Both the position numbers and the translations under genes were made by a program. From assembly GCA_947168395.1 (NCBI GenBank), contig CAMVLT010000005.1:1-64000 (forward strand): DNA of 64,000 nucleotides, given 5' to 3'. Of the stretch, positions 25,583 to 34,855 are shown piece by piece (within the stretch, counting starts at the first letter, position 1; every line of letters starts with the position of its first letter). Source of the DNA: an uncultured Prevotellaceae bacterium. Its GTDB lineage: Bacteria > Bacteroidota > Bacteroidia > Bacteroidales > Bacteroidaceae. The notes under the pieces are model-generated. The model was given only the letters and a program-made list of their open reading frames with translations, was not told the DNA's origin and searched no databases.

Positions 25583-26866
25583 ATGATAATGAATATGAGA
25601 AAGTTTTTATTGGGCCTTGTGATGCTTCCGATAGTAACAATGTCGCAGACGTTAGAAGAGTGCCAGCAGGCCGCGGAGCGCAACTACCCGCTGATTAGGC
25701 AGTATGACCTCATCGGGAAGACGACGCAACTGACGGTAGCGAACATCCAGAAAGGGTGGCTGCCGCAGGTGTCGGCACAGGCGCAGGCTACTTATCAGAG
25801 TGATGTGACAGCATGGCCTGGTGAGATGAAGACTATGATGACCGGTATGGGTATCGACATGAAAGGACTGAAGAAGGACCAGTATCGTGTGGGCATCGAT
25901 GTGCAGCAGACCATCTACGACGGCGGCGCTATCAGCAGTCAGAAGGCCGTCGCCCGCGAGCAGGGTAGGGTGCAGGAGGCTCAGACGGAGGTCAATTTAT
26001 ATAATGTTCGCAAGCGGGTGAATGAGATGTATTTCTCGTTGCTCATGCTCGATGAACATATCCTGCTGAACCACGACCTGCAGGAGCTCCTGGCCGGCAA
26101 CGAGCGGAAACTGCAGGCGATGGTGAAGGGCGGCACGGCTGCCGAGAGCGACTGGCAGAGCGTGAAGGCTGAGCGGCTGAACGCCCGTCAGCAGGCTACC
26201 AGTCTGGAGTCGCAGAAGCGGATGCTGACGGCGATGCTCTCTACGTTCTGCGGGATAGAGGTGAGGGAGGTGCGCAAGCCAGTTATGTCTGTTGCTGTAA
26301 TACAGCAACAAACGGGACAGCGGCCGGAACTGCGGGCACTGGATGCGCAGATAGGGCTGTTCAACGCTCAGGAGAAGGCTCTTAACTCGGCACTGATGCC
26401 GAAACTCAGCGTATTCGCGCAAGGCTACTACGGCTATCCGGGCTTGAATATGTTTGAGGATATGATGTCGCACGACTGGAGTCTGAATGGCATCATCGGC
26501 GCTCGCCTTACTTGGAATATCGGTGCACTCTACACGCGTAAGAACGACAAGGCGAAGCTGCAACTGCAGCGCGACCTGACGGAGTCGAACCGCGAGGTGT
26601 TCCTCTTCAACAACCGCTTGGAGCAGATTCAGCAGAACGAGGAAATCAGCCGCTACCAGCAGTTGATGGCCGACGACGAGGAGATTATCGTCCTGCGCTC
26701 TGCCGTCCGCAAGGCCGCAGAGTCGAAACTCTCGCATGGCATCATCGACGTGAACGACCTGGTGCGCGAAATCAATCAGGAGAACGCCGCCCGCGTGCAG
26801 CAGTCGATACATGAGATTGAGATGCTGAAAGAGATATACGACAATAAATTCACGACAAATAATTAA
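25583..26866 (+). CDS. TolC-family outer membrane efflux protein
   Basis: This is a 427-aa outer-membrane exit duct. The signal peptide is MRKFLLGLVMLPIVTMSQ, which begins at the third of three in-frame ATGs (25583, 25589, 25595), so the true start may be 25595. The two TolC-type repeats are visible as long helices (YPLIRQYDLIGKTTQLTVANIQKGWLPQVS and LRALDAQIGLFNAQEKALNSALMPKL). Residues SVAVIQQQT near 236-244 are encoded by a 27-bp palindromic repeat also present in the ABC gene downstream. It is the first gene of a five-gene export operon. Confidence 0.92.
   Translation: MIMNMRKFLLGLVMLPIVTMSQTLEECQQAAERNYPLIRQYDLIGKTTQLTVANIQKGWLPQVSAQAQATYQSDVTAWPGEMKTMMTGMGIDMKGLKKDQYRVGIDVQQTIYDGGAISSQKAVAREQGRVQEAQTEVNLYNVRKRVNEMYFSLLMLDEHILLNHDLQELLAGNERKLQAMVKGGTAAESDWQSVKAERLNARQQATSLESQKRMLTAMLSTFCGIEVREVRKPVMSVAVIQQQTGQRPELRALDAQIGLFNAQEKALNSALMPKLSVFAQGYYGYPGLNMFEDMMSHDWSLNGIIGARLTWNIGALYTRKNDKAKLQLQRDLTESNREVFLFNNRLEQIQQNEEISRYQQLMADDEEIIVLRSAVRKAAESKLSHGIIDVNDLVREINQENAARVQQSIHEIEMLKEIYDNKFTTNN
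26287..26313 (+). repeat. in-frame 27-bp palindromic repeat, copy 1 (tolC-like gene)
   Basis: The arms TGTTGCTGT (26290-26298) and ACAGCAACA (26302-26310) surround AAT. All 27 bases are identical to 28454-28480. It encodes SVAVIQQQT. Confidence 0.93.
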
Positions 26867-26871
26867 TAACA

Positions 26872-27762
26872 ATGAAGAAGATGATGATACTTGCAAGCAC
26901 AGCACTGATGTTGGCCGCTTGCGGAAACAACGAGAAAGCGTATGATGCCACAGGCACATTTGAGGCTACGGAGACCACCGTATTTGCCGAACAGAGCGGC
27001 GCATTGCTGACGTTCGATGTCAGCGAGGGTGACTCTCTGCCAATGGGGCGCGAGGTGGGGCTTATTGACACCACGCAGACATGGCTGAAGATTCAGCAGC
27101 TGGATGCGACGAAGGAGTTGTACCAGAGTCAGAAGCCTGATATGGAACGACAGATTGCCGTTACCCGACAGCAATTGGCCAAGGCCAGGCAGGACGAGCA
27201 GCGATACCGCGAACTGGTGGCCGACGGAGCCGCTCCCTCGAAGATGCTCGACGATGCCGCGAGTCATGTGAAAGTGCTGCAGCGACAATTAGACGCACAA
27301 ATCAGTTCGCTCTCGACCAGCACTCGCGCCCTTGACAAGCAGACGGCTGCTGCCGATGTGCAGATAGACCAGTTGCGCGACATGCTGCGCAAGTGCCACG
27401 TCGTGACGCCTGTGAAGGGTACGGTATTGGAGAAGTATGTGGAGCGGGGCGAGTTCGTCAGCGTCGGCAAACCGCTGTTCAAAATAGCCGATACCGAGGC
27501 GATGCACTTGCGTGCCTACCTCACCTCGGCTCAGTTGCAGCACATCAAACTGGGACAGCAGGTGAAAGTGTTTGCCGACTACGGAGCGGGCCAGCGGAAG
27601 GAGTACGACGGCACCATCTTGTGGATTTCCTCGCGCTCGGAGTTTACGCCCAAGACCATCCTCACCGACGATGAACGCGCCGACCTGGTGTATGCCGTGA
27701 AGGTGGCTGTAAAGAACGACGGCTTCGTGAAAATAGGTATGTACGGCGAGCTGAAGTTATGA
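26872..27762 (+). CDS. HlyD-family periplasmic adaptor lipoprotein
   Basis: This 296-aa membrane-fusion lipoprotein (lipobox LAAC) bridges the inner-membrane ABC transporter to TolC. The biotinyl-lipoyl half-motifs flank a long coiled-coil hairpin (about 75-165, QIAVTRQQLAKARQDEQRYRELVADGAAPSKMLDDA). CHVVTPVKGTVLEKYVERGEFVSVGKPLFKIAD is the second lipoyl half, cut here by the usual hairpin. Organisation matches the adaptor of YbhGFSR-type exporters. The stop overlaps the ABC start by ATGA. Confidence 0.92.
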   Translation: MKKMMILASTALMLAACGNNEKAYDATGTFEATETTVFAEQSGALLTFDVSEGDSLPMGREVGLIDTTQTWLKIQQLDATKELYQSQKPDMERQIAVTRQQLAKARQDEQRYRELVADGAAPSKMLDDAASHVKVLQRQLDAQISSLSTSTRALDKQTAAADVQIDQLRDMLRKCHVVTPVKGTVLEKYVERGEFVSVGKPLFKIADTEAMHLRAYLTSAQLQHIKLGQQVKVFADYGAGQRKEYDGTILWISSRSEFTPKTILTDDERADLVYAVKVAVKNDGFVKIGMYGELKL

Positions 27763-29225
27763 ACGCGATAGAAGTAAAAAACGTCAGCAAGAGCTACGGA
27801 CGGGTGCAGGCACTCAGCGATGTGTCGTTTACCGTTGGCAAGGGCGAGGTGTTCGGTCTCATCGGTCCTGACGGTGCAGGTAAGACGTCGATGTTCCGCA
27901 TTCTCTGTTCGCTGCTGCTGCCAGAGGCGGGGTCTGCAAGCGTTGACGGCTTCGATGTGGTGAAGCAGATGCGCGAAGTGCGCTGCCGTGTGGGCTATAT
28001 GCCCGGCAAGTTCTCGCTCTATCAGGACCTGACCATCGAGGAGAACCTGAAGTTTTTTGCCACGCTCTTTGGCACCACCGTCGGGGCGGGCTATGACAGC
28101 ATCAAGGCCATCTACTCGCAGATAGAACGGTTCAAGGACCGCAAAGCGGGAGCGCTGTCAGGCGGCATGAAACAGAAACTGGCACTGAGCTGTGCGCTCG
28201 TCCATAGTCCGAGCGTGCTGCTGCTTGACGAGCCGACCACGGGCGTTGACCCTGTGAGTCGTAAGGAACTCTGGGAGATGCTTTTGACGCTGAAGGAGCG
28301 CGGCATCACCATCGTGGCCTCGACGCCCTATCTTGACGAGGTACGGTGCTGTGAGCGTGTGGCTTTCCTCGACCACGGGAAGGTCAGGGGCATCGATACG
28401 CCCGAGGTCATCCTCGACCGCTTTAAGGCTATCTTCAATCCGCCAGGTGTTGAGTCTGTTGCTGTAATACAGCAACAAACAGAACTGGAGAACGTCATAG
28501 AGGTGGAGCACTTGGTGAAGGCCTTCGGCTCGTTCCATGCCGTCGATGACATTAGTTTCAGCGTGAAGCGGGGCGAGATATTCGGCTTCCTTGGTGCCAA
28601 CGGCGCGGGTAAGACCACTGCTATGCATATACTTACAGGACTGAGCCAGCCGACCAGCGGCACTGGCACCGTTGTGGGCTACGACATCCGTACCGAGCAC
28701 GAGCAGATTAAGAAGCACATTGGCTATATGTCGCAGAAGTTCTCGCTCTACGAGGACCTGACCGTAGCAGAAAACATCCGGCTCTTTGCAGGCATTTACG
28801 GCATGCAGGACGAGGAAATCCGTCGCAAGACCGACGAATTGCTGGACAGACTGCAGTTCACGGAGCACAAGAACGATCTGGTGGGCTCGCTGCCACTCGG
28901 CTGGAAGCAGAAACTCGCCTTCTCGGTCGCTATCTTCCACGAGCCGGGCGTGGTTTTCCTCGACGAACCTACGGGCGGTGTCGACCCTGCCACACGCCGC
29001 CAGTTCTGGGAACTCATCTACGGCGCTGCCTCACGCGGCATCACCGTCTTCGTCACCACGCACTATATGGACGAGGCCGAGTATTGTGACCGCATCTCGA
29101 TTATGGTGGACGGCAAAATCAGCGCCCTCGGCACGCCCGACGAACTGAAACGACGTTTCCACCAGCCCGACATGGACCATGTGTTCACCTATCTGGCACG
29201 CCAAGCCACCCGTTCAAGCGATTAA
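27759..29225 (+). CDS. fused two-NBD ABC transporter ATPase (YbhF-type)
   Basis: This 488-aa ATPase contains two nucleotide-binding domains in one chain. NBD1 (about 1-230): Walker A GPDGAGKT, signature LSGGMKQ, Walker B VLLLDEPTTGVDP. NBD2 (about 248-480): Walker A GANGAGKT, variant signature LPLGWKQ, Walker B VVFLDEPTGGVDP. The linker (about 225-245) contains SVAVIQQQT, encoded by the second copy of the 27-bp palindrome. It energises export of drugs or other amphiphiles through the two permeases that follow. Confidence 0.95.
   Translation: MNAIEVKNVSKSYGRVQALSDVSFTVGKGEVFGLIGPDGAGKTSMFRILCSLLLPEAGSASVDGFDVVKQMREVRCRVGYMPGKFSLYQDLTIEENLKFFATLFGTTVGAGYDSIKAIYSQIERFKDRKAGALSGGMKQKLALSCALVHSPSVLLLDEPTTGVDPVSRKELWEMLLTLKERGITIVASTPYLDEVRCCERVAFLDHGKVRGIDTPEVILDRFKAIFNPPGVESVAVIQQQTELENVIEVEHLVKAFGSFHAVDDISFSVKRGEIFGFLGANGAGKTTAMHILTGLSQPTSGTGTVVGYDIRTEHEQIKKHIGYMSQKFSLYEDLTVAENIRLFAGIYGMQDEEIRRKTDELLDRLQFTEHKNDLVGSLPLGWKQKLAFSVAIFHEPGVVFLDEPTGGVDPATRRQFWELIYGAASRGITVFVTTHYMDEAEYCDRISIMVDGKISALGTPDELKRRFHQPDMDHVFTYLARQATRSSD
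28454..28480 (+). repeat. in-frame 27-bp palindromic repeat, copy 2 (ABC gene)
   Basis: It is identical to 26287-26313 and in the same reading frame. It lies in the linker between the two ATPase domains. Confidence 0.93.
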
Positions 29226-29229
29226 GCCT

Positions 29230-30288
29230 ATGAAACAGTTTATAGCATTTGTGATAAAGGAAGCCCGCCACATCCTGCGCGACAAGCGCACGATGCTCAT
29301 CCTCTTCGGCATGCCCGTGGTGATGATGCTACTCTTCGGCTTCGCCATCACCACGGACGTGAAGAATGTGCGCACGGTGGTGGTCACCTCGCAGATGGAC
29401 CATTTGACACAGGCGGCTATAGAGCGGCTGGCGCAGTCGGAATACTTCACCATCACGCAGACCGTCAGTACGCCGCAGGAGGCTGAACGGCTCATCCGCA
29501 GCCAGAAGGCGGATATGGCTGTGGTCTTCGCCCACGACTTTGCCAGCAAGAAGAAGGGCATACAGTTGATCGTCGATGGCTCCGACCCGAACATGGCGCA
29601 GCAGTGGACCAGTTATGCGCAGCAGACAATTCTCAATCTTCAATCGGCTGTTGTCAATTCAAAGCTCCTCTACAACCCTCAGATGAAATCGGCCTACAAC
29701 TTCGTCCCCGCCATCATGGGCATGTTGTTGATGCTCATCTGTGCCATGATGACCTCCATCTCGATAGTCCGTGAGAAGGAGAAGGGCACGATGGAGGTGC
29801 TGCTCGTATCACCCGTCCGTCCGCTGATGGTCATCATTGCCAAGGCCGTGCCCTATTTAGTGCTTGCCTTTGGCATCCTCATCACCATCCTCCTGATGGC
29901 TCGCTTCGTGCTGGGTGTGCCGTTGCAAGGCTCTCTGTTCTGGATTCTCGCCGTCTCCACCTTATATATATTATTGGCCCTCTCATTAGGGCTGCTTATC
30001 TCTAATGTGGCACAGACGCAGCTCGTCGCCCTGCTGCTCTCGGCTATGGTGCTGCTCATGCCCGTGGTGATGCTCTCCGGCATGATGTTCCCCGTGGAGT
30101 CGATGCCCACCGTGCTGCAATGGGTTTCCGCTGTGGTGCCGCCCCGCTACTACATCGACGCTATGCGCAAGTTGATGATCATGGGCGTGGGCATCGGCGA
30201 GGTGATGAAGGAAGTGACTATCCTCGCCCTGATGACCATCGTCTTCCTGACTGTCGCCCTGAAGAAGTTTAACGTAAGACTGGAGTAA
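29230..30288 (+). CDS. ABC-2 type permease (first)
   Basis: This 352-aa inner-membrane subunit has an N-terminal helix (MLILFGMPVVMMLLFGFAI), a large periplasmic loop (about 45-170) and five more helices. ABC-2 blocks: REKEKGTMEVLLVSPVRP and the C-terminal PRYYIDAMRKLMI. The start at 29230 follows the ABC stop by four bases. It forms a heterodimer with the next permease by analogy to YbhS/YbhR. Confidence 0.92.
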   Translation: MKQFIAFVIKEARHILRDKRTMLILFGMPVVMMLLFGFAITTDVKNVRTVVVTSQMDHLTQAAIERLAQSEYFTITQTVSTPQEAERLIRSQKADMAVVFAHDFASKKKGIQLIVDGSDPNMAQQWTSYAQQTILNLQSAVVNSKLLYNPQMKSAYNFVPAIMGMLLMLICAMMTSISIVREKEKGTMEVLLVSPVRPLMVIIAKAVPYLVLAFGILITILLMARFVLGVPLQGSLFWILAVSTLYILLALSLGLLISNVAQTQLVALLLSAMVLLMPVVMLSGMMFPVESMPTVLQWVSAVVPPRYYIDAMRKLMIMGVGIGEVMKEVTILALMTIVFLTVALKKFNVRLE

Positions 30289-30291
30289 GCC

Positions 30292-31371
30292 ATGACACTG
30301 AAATATCTCATACAAAAGGAGTTCCTGCAGATTCGACGTAATCCGTTCCTGCCCAAGCTCATCATCATGTTCCCCATCGTCATCATGTGCGTGATGCCGT
30401 GGGTGATGCAGATGGAGGTGAAGAACATCGTCGTCGATGTGGTCGATAACGACCGCTCTACCCGCTCGCAGCAGATTGTCCACCGCATCGAGGCCAGCGA
30501 CTACTTCATCTTTGGCGGTCAGAAGCCTACCTACCGTGACGCTCTCGCAGAGATAGAGCACGGACGGGCTGACGTGGTGCTGGTCATCCCGCAGGACTTC
30601 GCCAAGGACATCACCCTGGGCAAGATGCCACAGGTGCTGATAGCCGCCAACGCTGTCAACGGCACCAAGGGTGGCATAGGCTCGGCCTACCTCTCGCAGA
30701 TTGTCACCCACACTGTCCCGTCTGCTGCGATATCATCGCAGCCCTCCACCCTCCTTCTCTACAACAAACACCAGAACTACAAGCTCTACATGATTCCCGC
30801 CCTGCTGGCCATCGTGATGATGCTGATGACGGGGTTCCTGCCTACGCTCAACATCGTCGGCGAGAAGGAGTCGGGTACCATCGAGCAGATCAACGTCACA
30901 CCCGTGTCGAAGTGGGCGTTCATCCTCTCCAAGCTCATCCCCTATTGGCTCATCGCCCTTTTTGTCGTCACCGTATGCCTCCTGCTGGCCTGGCTCATCT
31001 ATGGCCTCACGCCCGCCGGACCGCTGTGGCTCGTTTATGTGCTCGCCATGCTGCTGGCACTGTTCTTCTCGTCGTTCGGGCTCATCGTCTCAAACTACAG
31101 CGACACCATGCAGCAGGCCGTTTTCGTTATGTGGTTCTTCGTGGTTACTATTATGCTGCTCAGCGGTCTCTTCACCCCCACGCGCTCCATGCCTGAATGG
31201 GCTTACCTCACTACCTACGTCAACCCCATGCACTACTTCATCGACGCCATCCGCACCGTATTCATCCGCGGCGGCGGTTGCCGCGAGGTGGCCCATCAGC
31301 TCCTTGCCCTCCTCGTTATCGGTCTCTTCATGGCCGCTTGGGCCGTACAGAGCTATAAGAAGAACAGCTGA
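30292..31371 (+). CDS. ABC-2 type permease (second)
   Basis: This 359-aa permease is paralogous to the first (GEKESGTIEQINVTPVSKW; NPMHYFIDAIRTVFIRG). In the periplasmic loop just before the second membrane block, SAAISSQPS is encoded by a third, diverged version of the palindrome seen in the tolC and ABC genes. It is the last gene of the operon; 248 bases without a recognisable gene follow. Confidence 0.92.
   Translation: MTLKYLIQKEFLQIRRNPFLPKLIIMFPIVIMCVMPWVMQMEVKNIVVDVVDNDRSTRSQQIVHRIEASDYFIFGGQKPTYRDALAEIEHGRADVVLVIPQDFAKDITLGKMPQVLIAANAVNGTKGGIGSAYLSQIVTHTVPSAAISSQPSTLLLYNKHQNYKLYMIPALLAIVMMLMTGFLPTLNIVGEKESGTIEQINVTPVSKWAFILSKLIPYWLIALFVVTVCLLLAWLIYGLTPAGPLWLVYVLAMLLALFFSSFGLIVSNYSDTMQQAVFVMWFFVVTIMLLSGLFTPTRSMPEWAYLTTYVNPMHYFIDAIRTVFIRGGGCREVAHQLLALLVIGLFMAAWAVQSYKKNS
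30721..30747 (+). repeat. diverged third copy of the in-frame palindrome
   Basis: The arms GCTGCGAT (30724-30731) and ATCGCAGC (30735-30742) surround ATC. The centre lies 11 bases from a TCT codon in the same frame as in copies 1 and 2. Three stem pairs differ from those copies, each changed on both sides so that pairing is kept. Confidence 0.65.
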
Positions 31372-31580
31372 CGTATGACCAGGCGGAGGTGTCCTTTCGC
31401 GAGAATCTAAAATGGTGGCGGGAATGCCGGACGTGAAATATGGTCGAGAACATCTGATTGGTTAAGGCGAGGGGGTGGGGGCTGCATCAATATTAGCTCC
31501 GAAGACAGCAAAACGATGCTTCTTTGCCCGCTTTTTATTAGTTTAACGGGGAGAACAGAGAATAATTGAAAGAAAAGGCT

Positions 31581-31589
31581 TATATTTGC
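31581..31589 (+). promoter_or_regulatory. -7 promoter element of the DUF4932 gene
   Basis: TATATTTGC lies 30 bases upstream of the ATG at 31620. Confidence 0.65.
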
Positions 31590-31619
31590 ACCGCCAAAAC
31601 CATTTAAAGGAACAACCGC

Positions 31620-32681
31620 ATGAAGAAAATCATCCTATCAATCATCCTCGCCGTCGCCACCCTCACAGTGACGGCACAGATTAAAGTAGAGGTCTCGGAA
31701 ACCGTCGAGCTCATGAGCATCCTCGCCCGCACGGCTGGCTATGAGGAATACTCCAACGACCTCGCCGGGCAGTACACCAAGGATACCGAGGCATGGTTCG
31801 CCCCCTACAAGGAGCATACCGCCGTAGCCCTCGCCCGCGATGTCCGTGCTAACTACGGCATCGGCCACGAGCGAGTGATGAACATGGCCATCCACCTCGC
31901 CATTGACAACGGGAAGATTGTCTTCACCGGCTCCGTCCAAGAACTGAACGACGGCTGGCAGAACGCCGACCTCGACGACTTCGTGAAACGGCTCAACAAG
32001 TTCTACAAGGACACCCGCTTCCACGAGTTCTTCGAGCAGCACCGCAAGTTCTACGACGACTACACGACGATGTATCAGGCCAACGTCATGCCCGCGTTCC
32101 ACCCCGAATGGTTCAGCCAGTTCCACTACGGCACCGCCCCCGCCGACCGCTTCCACGTCGTCATCAACTTCACCTGCGGCTACAACAGCTATGGGCCATG
32201 GCGTCAGCTCGCCGGCCAGCCACGCGACCTGTTCGCCATCATCGGCTACTGGATTGACCCAGCTCTCGGCAGGCCACGTTACGATGCCTCCCTGCTCTTC
32301 CACGAAGCCAACCACCCATTCGTCAATCCTCTGCTCGATGATGCCAAGAATATCAAGCTCATGGAGAACGTCGGGCCAAGGCTCCTCAGCCTCCACAAGT
32401 CCTCGGTCGAAAGGTCGAACTACACCGACTGGCGCATCGTCGTCAACGAGAGCCTCGTCCGCGCCTCTGTTGTCCTCTATATGCAAGACGCAGGCTACAA
32501 GATGGAGCAGTGCATGAATGTCTTGGGGGCTGAGATGGGGCAAAACGGCTTCCCATGGATGTTCGACCTCGTCGGCACTATGCGCTACTACACCGCTCAC
32601 CGCCACCAGTACCCGACGCTCAACGACTTCTATCCCGAAATCTCCCTCTGCCTCTCGAATTATATCGATAACGTGAAATAA
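31620..32681 (+). CDS. DUF4932-type exported putative metallopeptidase
   Basis: This is a 353-aa secreted protein (signal peptide to about residue 20, TVTAQ). The motif LLFHEANHPFVNP (about 222-234) is a HExxH zinc-peptidase signature, with a variant second half (HEANH) seen in DUF4932-like proteins. ERVMNMAIHLAI and FHVVINFTCGYNSYG fit the same family. The peptidase activity is inferred from the motif. The stop overlaps the ATG of the hydrolase remnant that follows. Confidence 0.8.
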   Translation: MKKIILSIILAVATLTVTAQIKVEVSETVELMSILARTAGYEEYSNDLAGQYTKDTEAWFAPYKEHTAVALARDVRANYGIGHERVMNMAIHLAIDNGKIVFTGSVQELNDGWQNADLDDFVKRLNKFYKDTRFHEFFEQHRKFYDDYTTMYQANVMPAFHPEWFSQFHYGTAPADRFHVVINFTCGYNSYGPWRQLAGQPRDLFAIIGYWIDPALGRPRYDASLLFHEANHPFVNPLLDDAKNIKLMENVGPRLLSLHKSSVERSNYTDWRIVVNESLVRASVVLYMQDAGYKMEQCMNVLGAEMGQNGFPWMFDLVGTMRYYTAHRHQYPTLNDFYPEISLCLSNYIDNVK

Positions 32682-33049
32682 TGGGAGTTCACGATGGAGC
32701 AGGCCCTACCATGACGGTTGACTCCATACGCAATCTGCCAGAAATACAGCGTGTACCGTGGTATAAGTGGTTTATCGACTACGACCCTTCTGCCGACATC
32801 GCCGCCACGCGCTGTCCCGTCTTCGCGCTCAACGGCGACCACGACTGGCAGGTCATTTCCTCACTCAACCTGACAGCCATCAAGCGTTTGCTTCCGAAGT
32901 CGAAGAAGAACGTCACGAAGGAATATCCCGGTCTGAACCACCTCTTTCAGCATTGCACAACCGGCCTCATGAACGAGTACCGCCAGATAGAGGAAACCAT
33001 CGCGCCTGAAGTGCTCAGCGACATCGCGGAGTGGATAAACGGGCTGTAA
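32681..33049 (+). pseudogene. alpha/beta hydrolase, C-terminal remnant
   Basis: The 122-aa reading frame corresponds only to the last quarter of a large alpha/beta hydrolase family of Bacteroidota. It has VPWYKWFIDYDPSADIAATRCPVFALNGDHDWQV with the acid residue and GLNHLFQHCTTG with the base His. The oxyanion strand, nucleophile elbow and lid are absent. There is no signal peptide and no own promoter; the ATG overlaps the upstream stop (TAATG). The sequence is still open, so it may be translated, but it cannot be an active hydrolase alone. Confidence 0.8.
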
Positions 33050-33081
33050 TTATCTGAATCTGACGAAGGTAGAGTATGTAA

Positions 33082-34779
33082 TCAATACCTGTATAATTTG
33101 AAGTGCTGTATTTGGAATGCTCCTACAGGTATGCGGACATGACGGCCTTGATGTGTTTGGTCACCATTGAGATGGCGGACAATGTGCTGTCTGCCATCAT
33201 CGATGGTCACCTCTTCGCACTTTGCTAATCCTATGCATCCATCGCCTTTCTCTGGAGAAAAAGTAACCACGACTCCACTTCCTATGACAAGGTAATCTTC
33301 TTTGCCAAGACGAAGAATGATACATGCCGTTTCTGGCCATTCCGTATCCTTGGCACCTGCTTCCCATCCAAGTGTGTAACTATGTCTGACGGTGAGTCGG
33401 ATACCATCAGGCGTGACGATTTCGGCCTCCCGCTGTTCGCTATCGAGTAGAACGGCATCCATATCATTGGTGCCCTGTCGCTCAAGAATCAACGGCTCTG
33501 CCTGACGCAACAGTTGGTAGGACGCAACAAGAGGGGAGAATGATGATGAACTAACAGAAGAGAAGGCATTGAGCTGGTCGTCTTGCGAGACATCTATCTG
33601 TTTCCAGTCGTTGGCTTTGGTAGCTGTAGTGAGCGGATAATCCTCGATGCTGAACGGACAGAACCCCATCGCTCCATGATGACCGAAGGCATAAAGCGCA
33701 TACATGGCATCCTTGTCCTCCAGCCGTATCTCAGGAACGAAAAGCGGATTGTTGGGCAAGTGATATTTTGACAGCCACGACCTGATGCCCTTGTCGTAAA
33801 TGTCAACGCCCAGCACGTCGATGGATGGCGCACCACAATGCCAGAGGTCAATGAGATGAGCCAGAGGACCGCCTGATGGATATTGGCCTGGCTGGCGGTT
33901 CCGGCTGTTTAGGGCTACATTGACGTACATAGGCAGGTCGTATATCTCACGTCCTGACTTAGCTATTTGCTCGACGTATGTGGCGTAAGTCCACGTCTGG
34001 AAAATCTCTTCGGTATAAATGTCGTCACCAAATAACTGAGGCCAGTTGGCATTTGCTTTTGCCTGCGGCTGCAGTTTCGCTTTCAGATAGGGGTGTAGCG
34101 ACTTCTGATGCGACTTCAGGTAGTCAGTCAATTGGCGTGGCACAGCACTTTGGTACATGCGTGTGGCATCAGCCGAATAGTCACGCGGCACCTCTATCAT
34201 ACCTATCTCATTCTCCACCTGTACCATGATAACCGTCTGCTCGTGGGCATCATAATCACGCAGATACGCCATGATGCGACAGAAAGCACGTTTGTCGGCC
34301 TCCAGTACATTCTTGCTCAGCGAAGAAGCCTCCTCAACGGGTTTGCCTTCTGGAGTATGGGCCCGAGGGAATCGTTTCACGTCACGCTTGAACCACTCAG
34401 GTGCATAGCAACTCATTGAGTTTTTCCAAGCGCCAAACCATAGTAGTACGACTTTCAATTTGTTACGCCTTGCTTCTGTCAGGATGACGCCGAGCATACT
34501 CATGTCGAATGTTCCCTCTTGTGGCTCAATAAGCTCCCATGAAATCGGAACGAGTACGGTGTTAAGCCCCATCTTGTGAAGATGAGAGAATGTGCGCTTC
34601 ACGTCCTCTGGGGTCGAGGCTGACGAGTTGCCCAACTCACCACCAATCATCAGCATGGGTTTACCGTTGGCGACAATCCTTGCACTACTATTGCCGCGAT
34701 GCTCTAAATGTAGCTTCTGTTGTGCTTGCGCTCCTGTTGTCAAGAGGCAGAGCAGAAGAATAGTAAGGATGTTCTTCAT
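33082..34779 (-). CDS. GH35-like beta-galactosidase with DUF5597 domain, secreted
   Basis: This 565-aa exported glycoside hydrolase has a signal peptide to about residue 19 (GAQAQ). The TIM-barrel N-terminal part resembles GH35/GH42: KMGLNTVLVPISWELIEPQEG and the acid/base candidate in MVQVENEIGM (about 195). The nucleophile candidate is the Glu of LFVPEIRL. The C-terminal ~150 residues match the DUF5597 beta domain. It probably removes terminal galactose or a related sugar in the periplasm. It is convergent with the hydrolase remnant and has its own promoter. Confidence 0.88.
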   Translation of the reverse strand: MKNILTILLLCLLTTGAQAQQKLHLEHRGNSSARIVANGKPMLMIGGELGNSSASTPEDVKRTFSHLHKMGLNTVLVPISWELIEPQEGTFDMSMLGVILTEARRNKLKVVLLWFGAWKNSMSCYAPEWFKRDVKRFPRAHTPEGKPVEEASSLSKNVLEADKRAFCRIMAYLRDYDAHEQTVIMVQVENEIGMIEVPRDYSADATRMYQSAVPRQLTDYLKSHQKSLHPYLKAKLQPQAKANANWPQLFGDDIYTEEIFQTWTYATYVEQIAKSGREIYDLPMYVNVALNSRNRQPGQYPSGGPLAHLIDLWHCGAPSIDVLGVDIYDKGIRSWLSKYHLPNNPLFVPEIRLEDKDAMYALYAFGHHGAMGFCPFSIEDYPLTTATKANDWKQIDVSQDDQLNAFSSVSSSSFSPLVASYQLLRQAEPLILERQGTNDMDAVLLDSEQREAEIVTPDGIRLTVRHSYTLGWEAGAKDTEWPETACIILRLGKEDYLVIGSGVVVTFSPEKGDGCIGLAKCEEVTIDDGRQHIVRHLNGDQTHQGRHVRIPVGAFQIQHFKLYRY

Positions 34780-34846
34780 TTCGTTTTAATGTCTGCAGTT
34801 TTTTTCACTTTATCTGTCAACCTTCATAATATTCCTCATATCGGCG

Positions 34847-34855
34847 GCAAAGATA
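34847..34855 (-). promoter_or_regulatory. -7 promoter element of the glycosidase gene
   Basis: TATCTTTGC on the minus strand lies 67 bases upstream of the ATG at 34779. Confidence 0.55.

Noticed and set aside
28860..28930. Broken second ABC signature (LPLGWKQ) as a dead ATPase
   Set aside because: This variant is usual in the second domain of YbhF-type fused ATPases.
31638..32606. 322-aa minus-strand ORF opposite the DUF4932 gene
   Set aside because: Composition (Val/Glu/Asp repeats) is typical of an antisense reading.
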